Shown here: piece after piece, positions 1-11,700 of the stretch
Numbering within the stretch: position 1 is the stretch's first letter
Layout: the number at the start of each line of letters is the position of its first letter
Assembly (NCBI GenBank): GCA_948470475.1
Contig: OX419341.1
Coordinates: 3,821,513 to 3,885,512, forward strand
Direction: 5' to 3'
Length of the DNA: 64,000 nt
DNA from: Galaxea fascicularis
Taxonomy: Eukaryota; Cnidaria; Anthozoa; Scleractinia; Euphylliidae
The notes under the pieces: model-generated
Told to the model about the DNA's origin: nothing
Databases searched by the model: none
What the model saw: only the letters and a program-made list of their open reading frames with translations
Made by a program: the position numbers and the translations under genes

Positions 1-180
1 AAATGTTCATCTGGTTTAATTCATAAAGCTGAGTTTCTAAAGTCTCCTTTGAAACGTTTTGAGGCTTCGTTGGAGATGGAGATTCACGTTTTTCCAGGGT
101 TGGCCTGTTTCTTGGAAGTTAGTATGTTTTGTCATGAAATTAACTTATCGTATTTCTAATTGATTGATTTTGTCCTTAAG

Positions 181-3100
181 GCAGGATGCAAAGCTGTAAT
201 AATGGTAGATGAATTTAGAGCACAGAACTTTTATCATTTGATGACAAGGATGGTTCCTGAACTCAAAGAAGCAAAACCTGGAGAACTTCACAGTGAAAGG
301 TCTTTAAAGTGCTGCGAAATTAATGACGAGCCATTCTTCCTTGAACCACTTATGTCCAGAAATGCACGTAACTGGGACCTTGAAACATGATACATCGTTA
401 CTAAAATTAAACAGGAAACAAGCAAGCAAATAAATGACTGACTGACTGACTGACTGACTGACTGACTGACTGACTGACTGACTGATTGACTGACTGACTG
501 ATTGACTGACTGACTGATTGGCTGGCTGGCTGGCTGACTGACTGACTGACTGACCGACTGATTGACTTGCTGACTGACTTATCAGGAACCTTTAGATTTG
601 AGTACGAGTACGACTTTTCATATCCTGTTCGCGTGCTTTAGATGATCACTAGTGACACCAATCTTGTTTCTACAATCTCCGGATCTACTGGTAAGTAACA
701 AGGAAGACTGAGCGTTCAGGGGAGATGACTGGTTTGGAATTAGAAATTCGTACTCGTACTCTATCTCGTACTCGTACTCAAATCTAAAGGTTCCTATTGA
801 CTGACCGACTACGAGCGAACAAGCGAGCGAACGAGCGAGCGAGCGAACGAACGAACGAGCGAACGAGCGAACGAGCGAACGAGCGAACGAGCGAACGTAC
901 GAACGAACGAACGAACGAACGAACGAACGAATGAATGAACGAACAAATAACTGACTAGTCATACTTTCCCATACACCAGAGATATCTAGGAACAGTATAC
1001 TTGAGAGAACACGAAACGAGGTAGCGAAAAAAAGGAGAGTTTCGCTTGGGGCCTTGTCACCAAAAACCAGAGAAAATCCTTTTGTTTTATACCTGAGAAG
1101 GATCCGGAGATCTTAAGCCTGTGTACGTAAGAATCATGGAAAAGCTAACTTTTGAAAGACTATGAAAGGAGGAAAACTTACAATCACTTCTTCTCTTTTA
1201 TCCTCGTGCTTTAGATTGCCCGAGCTTAGAGATGTCTTTGTTGTGAGCAAAAGCACCCAACAATTTAGGTTAGTCAACAACAATCATACAGAATCCTACA
1301 ATTTACGTGCAGGTAAAGGGAAAAGCGACGATTAGATGCTGACGATGTAACACAAAAATTGCTTTATGAATCAATAACGATCCAAGATTAATTTTGATGT
1401 TATTCATTAGTTATGTAATACGTGATTTTACTTGTTTTGCATATTTTCTATTTTAATATTTTTAACCAGTAGTAGCTAAGTAGTTTAGTAGAGTCAACAG
1501 TTTTTGTGTCCATTATACGGTCACGTGCCTCTCTCTCTAAATGAAGAATATCATCCTCCTCATCATCGTTATCGTCATCGTCATCGTCGTCGTTATCGTC
1601 ATCGTCATCGTCATCGTCATCATCACGGTAATTTTTTCGACCCGGCCAATATCAAGGAACTTTATCTCACTCTTTTTTTAAAACAGAGGAACAACGCCAT
1701 TTGAGGATTTGATGAGCTCTAAAGATGAACAGGCAAGGCAGAAGATGAAAGACCTTAAACGAAAAACTCAGTTTGACGACCCCGCTTGTCTTCTTTTTAC
1801 ATCGGTATGATTGGTGGGTTTTGCTGAAAATTTGTTAAAACACTTCTTTGAAGTGCACAGTCATCTGAGTGAGTGTAGTCCAGCAAACGACTGTTTTTCG
1901 ATGCTTGTCTTTTACAAGAATTGTTAGCTTATAAAATAAAGTTTTGTTGATTAGCTATATGAACCGTTCCTTCGAATTCCTCCCAAATGGGATGCCCAAT
2001 TTTCAGAATGTTCATGTTTGGGAACTCTGCTTAGTTTAACAGTGGCTGACTGACTGACTGACTCACTCACTCATTTACTCACTCACTAACTTTTTTCCGC
2101 TTTATTGGTCTTTATGCAATAAAAAAAAAACCCCAATAAATTACAATAATAAATAAATAATTAATTCAATTAAATAGAGACCAGAGGGGTTAGTGCGAAC
2201 AGCGCAACGCCAGACTAAGCAAAATCAAATAAAATTACAGTAAAAAGACACTGATAACATCACTGACTGACCGACTGACTAACTGACTGACTGACTGACT
2301 GACTGACTGAGCGACTCACCGACTCACTGACTGACTGACTGACTGACTCACTGACTCACTGACTGACTGACTGACCGACTCACTGACTGACTGACGGACG
2401 GACGGACTGACTGACGGACGGACTGACTGACTGACACGTAATTAACACTGACTGACTGATGTCAGTTGTTATGTCTTTTGTTTACGTTGTCAAAACATCC
2501 GATCATTGTCACCAAAAAAACATTTCCTGTGAGGACTACACTCACCCGAACTACGTAATTCTCAATGTGATGAAAGAGCTCCTGATTATTTTTATGGAAC
2601 AATTGTCTTTGCCGCACCCTAATCATTTTTTCACAGTATTCACATATGAAATTCTCTTGCCTTTGCAGGGAACAACGGGACGTCCTAAAGGGGTAACGCT
2701 GACCCATCATAACGTGGTGAACAATAGTTTTCTGGTGGGATATAACATGGACTATACCAAGGTTAACGCTGGTTCGCTTAATTTGGAGGAGCTGTTGTTC
2801 CCGGATTACTTGGTTATGCTAAAACAATTTGACGGTTTGCTGGCGGTTTCTATCAATGAAGATGTATATGATCATCGCAGATATGATCACTACTTGGGTA
2901 GTAGTGAAAATGAAGCCTGTTGACTTCGATAGTTGGCTCAGGGTTGTTGTTTCCTAGTAAATTATAACGCGCCCTTGTGCGGTAAATGATATCCTGCATA
3001 ACTTTGCCAGTTAGTTATGCTTATTTGAGCAGACTTCTTCTGTTTTTCTTATAGTCTGCAAGAGTTTGTTCCATGTTTTCGCTATTCCACAGCGGCGGCC

Positions 3101-6100
3101 TCACTGTTACTAGGTTTGAGCACTTACGCATAACGCACTGTGTATCTTTTCTTGAGGATTAATTAGGTAGTGGAAATCTATGTAGGAGGTGACTCTCCAC
3201 TAGGGGTCATAAGGGTTTTAAATTTACGGGGAAGCTGGAAAAATACGGGGATTAGAATTCACCATATCAATATCTGTTGAAAAGGAAATTTACTAATGTT
3301 GTTATGGGGGTAGTGTGATTCTAGGGACTATGTCTAGGCCTATTAAAACTAAGTAAATTTTATGGATGCCAAAAAGACATGGGGCGTGGGTTCGATTCCC
3401 ACCGAGCTCATAAGAATTTTTTCTTTGCCTTGTGTGGTACCCTTTACTAGGGCTATCGCCCAGTGGGTTCTTCATGGGTTTCTCTTAGCACTTTAATTTA
3501 CACTTCAGAGTTAATTCTCTGTTCCACCACTAATATAAAAAAAGCAGCCACTTGATAGTCTATGAATAGTCCAAAGTAGACTGCAAAGCGAGCGCCGTTG
3601 TTAGCAAACTGTCCTTGAACGTGAGATGCCATCGATCTATTCCAAGCTTTTCATTATTCTGAAGTCAATCATGCTGCAGGATTGATTCATCAGGACCGCG
3701 CATGGGGCGCTTTTTACGGTTTCAGTTGTAATTGTTCCAGTGGAGCAGTTTTTCAACTGAGTATCGTAAAACCAAAACCAGCATAATCACTCTGACCAAT
3801 CACAACAGACCGAAACATTACAATGAGCCAATCAGAATTCAAAGCTATTACATGCAGTCGGTTCAAAGCGCGGGAAAATGCGCGCGAGCAAGTCGTGATT
3901 GGTTTTGGTTTTGTTTCTCATTGGTTGAAAAAGTGGCGCGAGTTTTTTTCAACCAATCACAGAGGGAAGCAACGTAAAACCAAAGCAAACGAAATTTACT
4001 TAACTATTATTGTACTTTAGCATGGCCAGTGTTGAGTGGGGAGTGACTGTTGTCTACCCATCCCGTGCATACAACAGCACTGCTACACTGAAGGCGCTTC
4101 ATGATGAAAAGTAAGTGTGTTCCCATGCTAGAAATGTGAAATGACCCACCACAAGAAAAGCCTTATACAGAGACCAACATTTTATATCTCCACGCAATCA
4201 CCGTCACAAGGTCATAATCGCTATTATGGGGAATACGCATAAAACACTAGGAAGCAAAACACTTGACAAGCCATCATTGTCAACGTGCATTGAGCTTGTG
4301 TGTAAGGCAAGAATAAAAGGAGAGGGCCTGAAGTTTCGTGCTGGAACAGCGTGAGGGAAAAAAGGGTTTCATTCTCGACGAATCCCCCCCTCCCCTCCCC
4401 TCCCCTCCCCTCCCGTGTGTGCAGCACTACTTAGAGTTGGCAGGTCCGTTCAATCCAATGAAAAGTTTGCATCGATTTGCAAGTGTTCAAATTAGGCATT
4501 ACCCAGCTGTTGAAAGTGCTTCTTTATTAATTGTATAGGTGTGACGTCATATACGGATCTCCTACGATGTTTATCGACCTCCTGAACCATCCTGAGTTGA
4601 ACAAGTATGACCTATCAGCTTTGAAAAAAGGTGAGTATGACTTCGGGTCGGTTTTCAGTGGGTTCCTAGCGACTACCGATGAGATCTGTAGTAATAGAAG
4701 CTGAACAATCGTCGTTTCCAGTGTCTGGGATCACGAAATCTTTAAAGTCAATTATTAGTGTTTTTCTGAAATCGTTGGCGACAATAGGAAAACCACGTAC
4801 GGCTTTTCTATGGTTTGAAATGGCTAGGCACAAAGAATGAACATTCTGAACATTATATTTTGACGTAAAACCAAAATTGGTATAAGGAATTACCTCTAGG
4901 ACCATCGAGACTCGCTATACTTAAAGAGGAAGGTTACTTGATCTTACCTGTTATTTTTGTGTCAGGTTTTACTGGTTCTACTATGTGCCCTGTTGAGGTG
5001 ATGAAAGAAGTTGTGTCCAAGTTAAAGGTGTCCGAATTAACGGTAAACGTCTTGTTTTGATATCTCCCGTCATCCATTCACTCATCACGGGCTCTCATAC
5101 AGACAACTGATTCAAGCAAATTACTTCTTAGGATTTTTTCTTTCCGAGATAGAAACTTAACTAACACATTCATTTGTTTGGGCTGTTTGATAGGAGGTTC
5201 TTGCAAGTGAATTGCTGTCTCTCGAATTTCCAAGCTTTGTTTGGCTTTCCAAAACCATCAGCTGGCCCTGTCACTCTAAATTATACGGATATTTTTGTCT
5301 TTCCTCTCAGATGGAGTTTCACCAAAGAAAACTCAGCCTTTTCAGTCTTTTTGAGTTTTTCTGGATGCCTAATAAGGAACTCTGAAGGTCGGTCTTCGCT
5401 GCTATGCCGGCAGTTGTAGCTGTCGTATACTTGTAGCCGGAAACCGTGTTACTATGTTATAAAAGAAGATGTAAATCTTCAGCTTGGCAGTGTATAGTCT
5501 GTAAGCAAGCCCTCTATTGGGGTCTCGCGCGAAATATATTTCGGGCGCGAGCGATGGATGCGAGAGGGAAGCGAGCCGTGAGCGGATTGGGAGCGCTGGG
5601 CGAGAGAATTATACTGTTGTGTTATTGTATCATATCCAGTTTGCCATGCTTTCCTTCAGTCACTACTCGCTTGTCAGAAAATGAATTCAGTTAAATCTCT
5701 TTGTTTTTATGCCTTTTGTTTTAGATTGCCTATGGTTTGACAGAATCCAGCCCCATAGTCTCTCAAACACCTATTGACCAATGCGGCCATGAAACAATTT
5801 TGTCATCGGTGGGGACAGTTTATCCTCACACAGAGGTGCTTACTTGCTATTAGAAAGTTATTGAAGAAACATGTGATGAGTGAAGTACCATATTATGCCT
5901 ATAACTATTTTCGCTCATCCGGCGTCTCTTTGCACACCAGTAAAAAAGAGGTTTGACACAAACTACTGAAAAGAGACGTAATGACTCCAGCTGTACTCGA
6001 TTGAATAGTCAATAGTGCTAACTATTAGGGATAGGCTATCCTGCAAAGCTACCGCTGAAGAAAAAAATTACTATATTCGTTTGTTTCTCTTTCCTACTTC

Positions 6101-7864
6101 CTTCTTTTTTGTCATACATACAATCATTCCTTTTGTCTTCTTCTCACAGATCAAGGTTATAGACAGCGAGGGGAGTATAGTGCCGGTTAATACCCCTGGG
6201 GAGATATGTATCCGAGGGTATTGTGTCATGTTGGGGTACTGGGAAGACAAAGAACAGACGGATAAAACTGTTAGCCCAGCTGGTTGGCTTCACTCCGGGT
6301 AAGACTCTGTGACGAGGAGACTTAAATCAGTTACGTTAATGTTCTTCAGTTCTTCTTAAACCTTGTGTGTCATGATCTCACCTGACATAGAGACCTTGGG
6401 ACGATGGATGAACACGGCTACATAAAAATTGTGGGAAGACTGAAGGTAAGTGTTTAGGATGTGGCAATCAGTCAGTAAATCAGTCAGTCAGTCCGGCAGT
6501 CGGTCGGTCAGTCAGCCAGTCAGCCAGTCAGTCAGGTCATCGTTTAAAGTCAGTCAGTTAGTTTCCCAGTAATAAATTGTCGAGATAGTCAGTCAGTCAT
6601 ATAGTTAATCAATCAATTAATCAATCGGTCGATCATTCGTTTGTGTCTTCGTTTGTTGGCAGGACGTGATCAATCGCGGAGGACAGAACGTTTATCCAGC
6701 TGAAATTGAGTTCTTCTTACACACTCATCCTAAAATACAAGATGTGCAGGTACGAGCCTGAACGTTGATAACTCTTAGTTTAGACTTTCAAACAAGACAA
6801 CCCGAAAGTTGAGCTCGTCGCCATATTTAGTTTATTTTTCTATAATTGGCCAGGTAATCAGTGTCCCGGATGATAGGCTTGGAGAGGAAGTTTGCGCGTG
6901 GATCAAGTAAGTTTTAAACTTCAACTTGTGTAGACCCGTGGCCAGGACTTGGAATGGTGGGAAGAGGTGCCGGACCGCCATCGGTGGACCGCTCGAGCGC
7001 GACTTCGTAGGGGTGTCTTCCTTCAGAGCCACCCATTTTTTTTTCAGAGCGACAACTCAAGTTTTAGTGACAGAATTTGAACTCAGTGTTTCAGTCCAAA
7101 TTACAATTTAGGTTTTGGTTTATTAGTGACTGTTCATCGGACGGACCACTTGATTAAAACTTTCGATCTACGCCACCTAGTCTGGTTTTTAAATTCTCGT
7201 TTGAGCCATCGGTCCCTACTAGGTGTAAGGTGGACCTCCTCAGCCTGTGGGGTGGTGAGGATGCACCAGTCGCACCCCCCCCCCCATCCCTACGGGCCTG
7301 TAAATGTGCTCTGGGTCTTGGTACAACTTGATAAGCGTTCGGGAAACCAGGAAAACTCTAGCTTACGACGCCAGAGATGTCGTGAGCTAGTGGAGATTCG
7401 ATTTCTCCACGAAGATTGTTTCGAGCAAGTTGCTTTAAGTCCACACTTAAAAAACGTAAAATCTGTCACTTGTGTGATTGTTACCAGGCTAAAGAAAGGA
7501 GAAACCATGCTGGCTGGAGAGATTAAAGACTACTGCAAGGGGCAGGTAAAGTTTTGAATCCACAGTCGGATTTGTAACGTTTATTAATAAGGGATGTGAA
7601 TTAAATGTCATAATAATTGGTTGTTGTTTTCCTGCTTTACAGATCGCTTATTTTAAGATTCCTCGATATTATAAATTCGTTGATGATTATCCCATGACAG
7701 CTGCAGGAAAGGTAACGCAGAACTTATTTTTCCTGATTGGTTCATACATTTTGTGACATTAAACAGTCATTGAATTTTCCTCGTTTTTCCCTCGTGTTTC
7801 TCAGGTTAAGAAATACCTTATGAGAGAGCAAGCAGAAAAGGAGTTCAAATCATATTTGACGTAG
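181..7864 (+). CDS. ACSF2: Acyl-CoA synthetase family member 2-like, gene 1 (3' part, 16 exons)
   Basis: Exons: 181-299, 1215-1268, 1687-1804, 2669-2761, 3055-3113, 4021-4110, 4539-4630, 4966-5042, 5725-5835, 6150-6298, 6391-6445, 6663-6749, 6854-6906, 7488-7545, 7643-7711, 7805-7864. All have AG/GT borders and agreeing phases, giving 447 residues of the C-terminal part; the N-terminal exons lie left of the window. The family activates medium-chain fatty acids to acyl-CoA via an acyl-AMP, in mitochondria. Seen: the AMP-binding loop [11 protein letters not shown] across the 1804/2669 junction, YGLTESSP, the [15 protein letters not shown] block, GRLKDVINRGG and the C-terminal TAAGKVKK lysine motif. 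Odd points: RGGQN replaces the usual RGGEN, and the exon at 3055 reads [11 protein letters not shown] where relatives have a [11 protein letters not shown] block. It may therefore be a diverged or subfunctional paralog of the gene at 16914-28284. Confidence 0.88.
437..565. repeat. (ACTG)n microsatellite
   Basis: About 130 bp of imperfect CTGA/ACTG tetranucleotides with GGCT variants, in an intron of ACSF2 gene 1. A related tract continues after the inserted element at 594-795. Confidence 0.95.
594..795. mobile_element. 202 bp inverted-repeat element (MITE-like) inside the ACTG repeat
   Basis: The ends are nearly perfect 30 bp inverted repeats (AGGAACCTTTAGATTTGAGT... and its complement at 766-795). 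It lies between two ACTG-type tracts, so it inserted into or seeded the microsatellite. The interior has no coding potential. The superfamily is unknown and no clear target duplication is visible. Confidence 0.8.
803..952. repeat. (CGAA/CGAG)n microsatellite
   Basis: Tetranucleotide repeat of GAAC/GAGC units; its minus-strand reading as Arg-Ser repeats is an artefact. Confidence 0.95.
1555..1622. repeat. (CATCGT)n microsatellite
   Basis: Hexanucleotide CATCGT/TATCGT repeats in the intron before the exon at 1687. Confidence 0.9.
2046..2458. repeat. (ACTG)n tracts flanking an A/T-rich segment
   Basis: CTGA-type tetranucleotide repeats at 2046-2090 and 2263-2458 (with CTCA, CGGA variants) in the intron before the exon at 2669. 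Confidence 0.9.
3385..3530 (+). repeat. Truncated tRNA-derived SINE-like segment
   Basis: Contains GTGGGTTCGATTCCCACC, a perfect Pol III B-box and T-arm, with no intact A-box half upstream. It is followed by a non-tRNA body. A retroposed fragment is more likely than a functional tRNA. Confidence 0.5.
3770..3995 (+). repeat. Dispersed CCAATCA-rich repeat, copy 1
   Basis: Contains AATCACAACAGACCGAAAC, GAGCCAATCAGAATTC, GCGCGGGAAAATGCGCG and CATTGGTTGAAAAAGTGGC. It matches the copy at 43625-43825 along most of its length and ends just before the exon at 4021. Confidence 0.8.
4384..4416. repeat. (CTCCC)n repeat
   Basis: Pentanucleotide CCCCTCCCCT tract in an intron of ACSF2 gene 1. Confidence 0.9.
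6465..6645. repeat. (CAGT)n microsatellite
   Basis: Imperfect CAGT/CGGT/AATC tetranucleotide tract directly after the donor at 6446. Confidence 0.9.
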
Positions 7865-8129
7865 GGCGTAAATTCTGCAAACCACGTGTTGAATTAATTT
7901 TACTTTCTGTCAAACTCATCATGGATGGATAGTTGGACGCGTCAACTGAACAACATTAATCACAACGAGGAGACTGGAACGAGTAACGGTCTGGTAAACG
8001 GTCTGGTTCCCGAATATCTCAACTATTATCTGAGGGACTCGGTTAACAAACTTGTTGTTCCTTTTCCGAGAACTAACTATTTGTACCTGATGATTTTTAC
8101 CGTATATAAATAATGATTAAAGAAAGATT

Positions 8130-8135
8130 AATAAA
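8130..8135 (+). terminator. Putative polyadenylation signal of ACSF2 gene 1
   Basis: An AATAAA hexamer lies about 265 bp after the stop codon of the acyl-CoA synthetase gene ending at 7864. It is the first canonical hexamer seen downstream on this strand. Confidence 0.5.
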
Positions 8136-8139
8136 GTAA

Positions 8140-8740
8140 CCAAAATGCTGTAAGCGACCACTGAGTATTCGTGTGAACGATAGATTTTCGGAAACTTTTT
8201 GACTAAAGCTAGGCAGTTGCTCAGTTTGTTTCACTAAAAGTACAGTTGAGGGAAAAATGAAGCAAGCAGTGATGAGGAGAACTGGAATCAGGCAATCAGA
8301 TCCCTTTTTAAACCAAGTATCAAATATATTTAGTCAAAGGTGTTCGAATTTTATTTCAGGTGATAGCTTATGACATCAGTTCTCTGTTCATTACCGGGGT
8401 ACCATTACCGAGCTAAATATCTGAGGTGTTGTGCTATCGGATGTTAAATCGAATGTACATCAATTTGTACAAGATGGGTTTTGTAAAGAGTTTTCTAAGA
8501 ACGTAAACATCCATGAACGAAAATGTTTTCCTCAAACCACTGCATTTAGATTAATTCAACGGTGTTATGCGATCAGATATTGTCTCTCTATCTCTCACCA
8601 TTTCAAAGGAAGATTGTAAAACTTTGTCGCGGATGAATAAATAGATAATAAATAAATAAACGAATAAATAAAAAGATCTCGAGACTTCTGGCTGGTTTCA
8701 AACAATTACTTTCTGCTATACGTGCAGGCTACACCGTAAC
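8140..8740. other. Spacer between convergent ACSF2 gene 1 and the PET-LIM gene
   Basis: No coding exon was seen. Only A/T-rich sequence and an (AATA)n-like tract near 8636-8675. Confidence 0.6.
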
Positions 8741-8744
8741 AAGT

Positions 8745-11700
8745 TTATGATGTCACAGAGATACAGCTGCCACACACTTTATCATCCCCTACCAAAAAGA
8801 ATTTCTCCTCCGCTAAGACTTGATCACACTTGTCACAGGTGAAACAGTCTCGGTGGAAGAACTTCCCATCGTAAGTGGTGGTACTTCCCTCTATGAGCCG
8901 CTGACAGGTTGCACACGTCTTGGCGTAATTGTCCCGGTAGCAATCCGAACAGATGTTGTTACCCGCGTGTGTGGTAAATACTATTCCGGCGAGAAGTTGA
9001 GAACACATCTCGCAGGTGAAGCATTCTGAGTGGTAAGCGTTACCATCATACTCTATCACTGAGGACTTGATAGGCTCGTTACACTTGACGCAGATCTGGT
9101 AATAAGGTCAAGGTATTGAAAAAAAAAAAAACAACAACAACAACAAAACAATTAATACCGAAAGTAGAATGGTGTTGTGGGAGAAGTGAAGCCGTCTGAG
9201 TGGTTTAAGTGTTACCATCATGTTCTATCACTGAGGACTTGATAGGCTCGTTACACGACGCAGATCTGATAACAAGGTGTTGAAAATTATAAATTAAAAC
9301 GGAAAACAAAAATGATTTTCAGGGGTCTTCTGACAAAACTGATTGGAATAGTGACTTGGCAATTTCTAAGGAATCCAGTTCGAGACTATCAATCTCTCGG
9401 ACGAAGTTTGGAAATCATTTAACCATACAGAACCTGTACTCTAAATATGCAGCAATAGCGTTCTGTTCATTCCGCTCTCGATAGCAAAACGAGCATATTG
9501 AGCGTCGGAGTCTCGATTTATTTCAAACCTGCCATTAGCAAGGACCACGGAGCGGATTTGTGAGTGGGGGGGGGGGGGGGGGCTAATGCTAACGCGTAAG
9601 CGTGAACCAACTAGCGGGGCCCGGGGGCATGCTCCCCCAGAAAAAATTGAAATTTAAGTCTTCTGAAATGGCTAGAAATGGATCATTTTTCGTCTGTTCA
9701 GGAACAAACCTAACGACAAACTGCCTCATCCGGCCGTGTTTGTACGAGGAAACCCTCAAAAAACTAAATTGGATCGACCAGAAAAAGGCATCGTTTCCTA
9801 AGAGGTCCGTATATTTGACATAAAATAATGTAATGTACTTTTTTGTAAAAGACAGACCTGGTTGTAAAAAGAAATAGTGATTTTACCCGCCAAAAAAGTG
9901 GGGGGGGGGCTAAAAGCTAAAAAGCCCCCCCCCAACAGTCCCAACCCCTGCGCGGTCCCTGATTAGCTACCGCTTAAATACTGCCGCTCACCCACCTCAG
10001 TGTAACTAGCATCATGGCATTTCCCACACAAGCGCTTGTGATCTCTCCTGATGAACTGCTGAATGCCCAACGGATCCTTACACTCATCGCAAGTAAAGCA
10101 ATTTTCATGGAAGGTTTTGCCCTGATAGACAAGCGTTTCCTCTCCTGGATCAAAGTCGCCTCCACATGTTTCGCACACCTTGGACGCATTGTCGTTACTA
10201 CAGTGAAGACAAACCAACTGGTCGTCCTTAGTAGAGAATTCCTCACTCACCTGAACATAAATGATCACAAATAGACGTCCGTCATTGAAAGTTTATTTGC
10301 CTAACTCAAAAAATTAAACCAAGTATAAGTGAAATTAACAGTGCAGCTACAAGTAGAGTATGTGAAAAAAGACTGAAAATAATTCATGGTTAAATTGTTT
10401 GAAGGCATTAACTCTGCGATACAGTGCCCCTATACACTGTGCATCATATGAACTGGGCTAGCTGGGGCCTGTTTCTCGAAAGTCCCGAAACCTTTTCGGG
10501 CCCGAAAAGCCATTTCTAAAACTGCGATCCTCTTATACTAAAAAGCTGGTCTTTTACTATGATTCCAGGATAAAAAAGGGCATTTTTCAAGCCTGAAAAC
10601 GTCTCCTTTTTTGCGGTAGGTTGGAAATTGTGGCACCCGAAATAGACCGAAACGTTTCGGGGGTTTCGAGAAACGCGCGCCTGGTCCTGGTTGGTGAGTT
10701 CCAGACAGAGCCATAGAAGTTGAAAAGAGTTCAACTGCGTCATCGGAACATACCAAAGTTCTCTTGCAGTCTGGTTGGGAGCACACAAAACATTCCTCGT
10801 GCCAGTGCTTGCCATGGACACCAACATTTTTCATGCCAAAGCTGATAGCTTTTCCACAATTTTCACAGTTGCTGGCAAAATTCTTGTCATAGCATTCGAT
10901 GCAAGCTGGTTTCCCATCAATTTTTGCAAATTTCTGCTGTGACAAGGCCGCATCGCAATAAAAACAGCAGAAATGATTCTTATGCCAGTTCTTATCCATG
11001 GCTTGTGTATATTCACCATCAAAGATCAACTGTGAAAACAAAATTCACCCAAGTATGTGTTATATCATGTTGTTCTTTCTTACATTACGGTATGTTACGT
11101 TCTATTGTGTTACAATCTTAGCATCTTCTTTGAAAACTGATCAGAACGAACACATTTACTTCTAATCTTCAAACAGTATTCTGAAAGAAATTCTCGTGGT
11201 GTTGCTTGGTGTTACTTTACATGGTCTCTTTGTGATTGGTCAGAAAGGCGCACACTTTCAGCCAATCAGAAACAAAAGCTACACCAGACGTGAAGTACCA
11301 GCAACCATTTTCCTGTGCTTGGCGCCGATTACGTGTTTTTCTATCGAATTCGAATTGGTTCATTGTGCTGTTTGCGTCTGGTATGATTGGCCAAAGCAAG
11401 TTGCTTTGCTTTAGATTTTTCGACAAGCAATTGAAGGGGGACTGAATATCGTTCTATCTCTTAGAATTTTTTTAAAATTTGTTTTACAACACTATTACAG
11501 TCAGCCACAGTCGTTACCTCATCACAGGCAGCACAGCGGGGTTTGAACATCTCGGCATAATGTCTGCCACAGTAGATGCCTCCATCTTTGTAGAAGTAAA
11601 TCAAATCTACCAAGACGTTGTTACAGACTTGGCACATAAAACATCCTGGATGCCAGCATTTGGTCTCCCCTCCATGAAATGAAAACACAGCAACCTCTCC

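Noticed and set aside
618..962. Minus-strand frame of repeated Arg-Ser-Phe units
   Set aside because: It is a translation of the (CGAA/CGAG)n microsatellite and part of a TIR element; no splice or codon evidence.
7126..7557. 143-codon plus-strand frame
   Set aside because: Mostly intron read-through; only 7488-7545 is the real ACSF2 exon.
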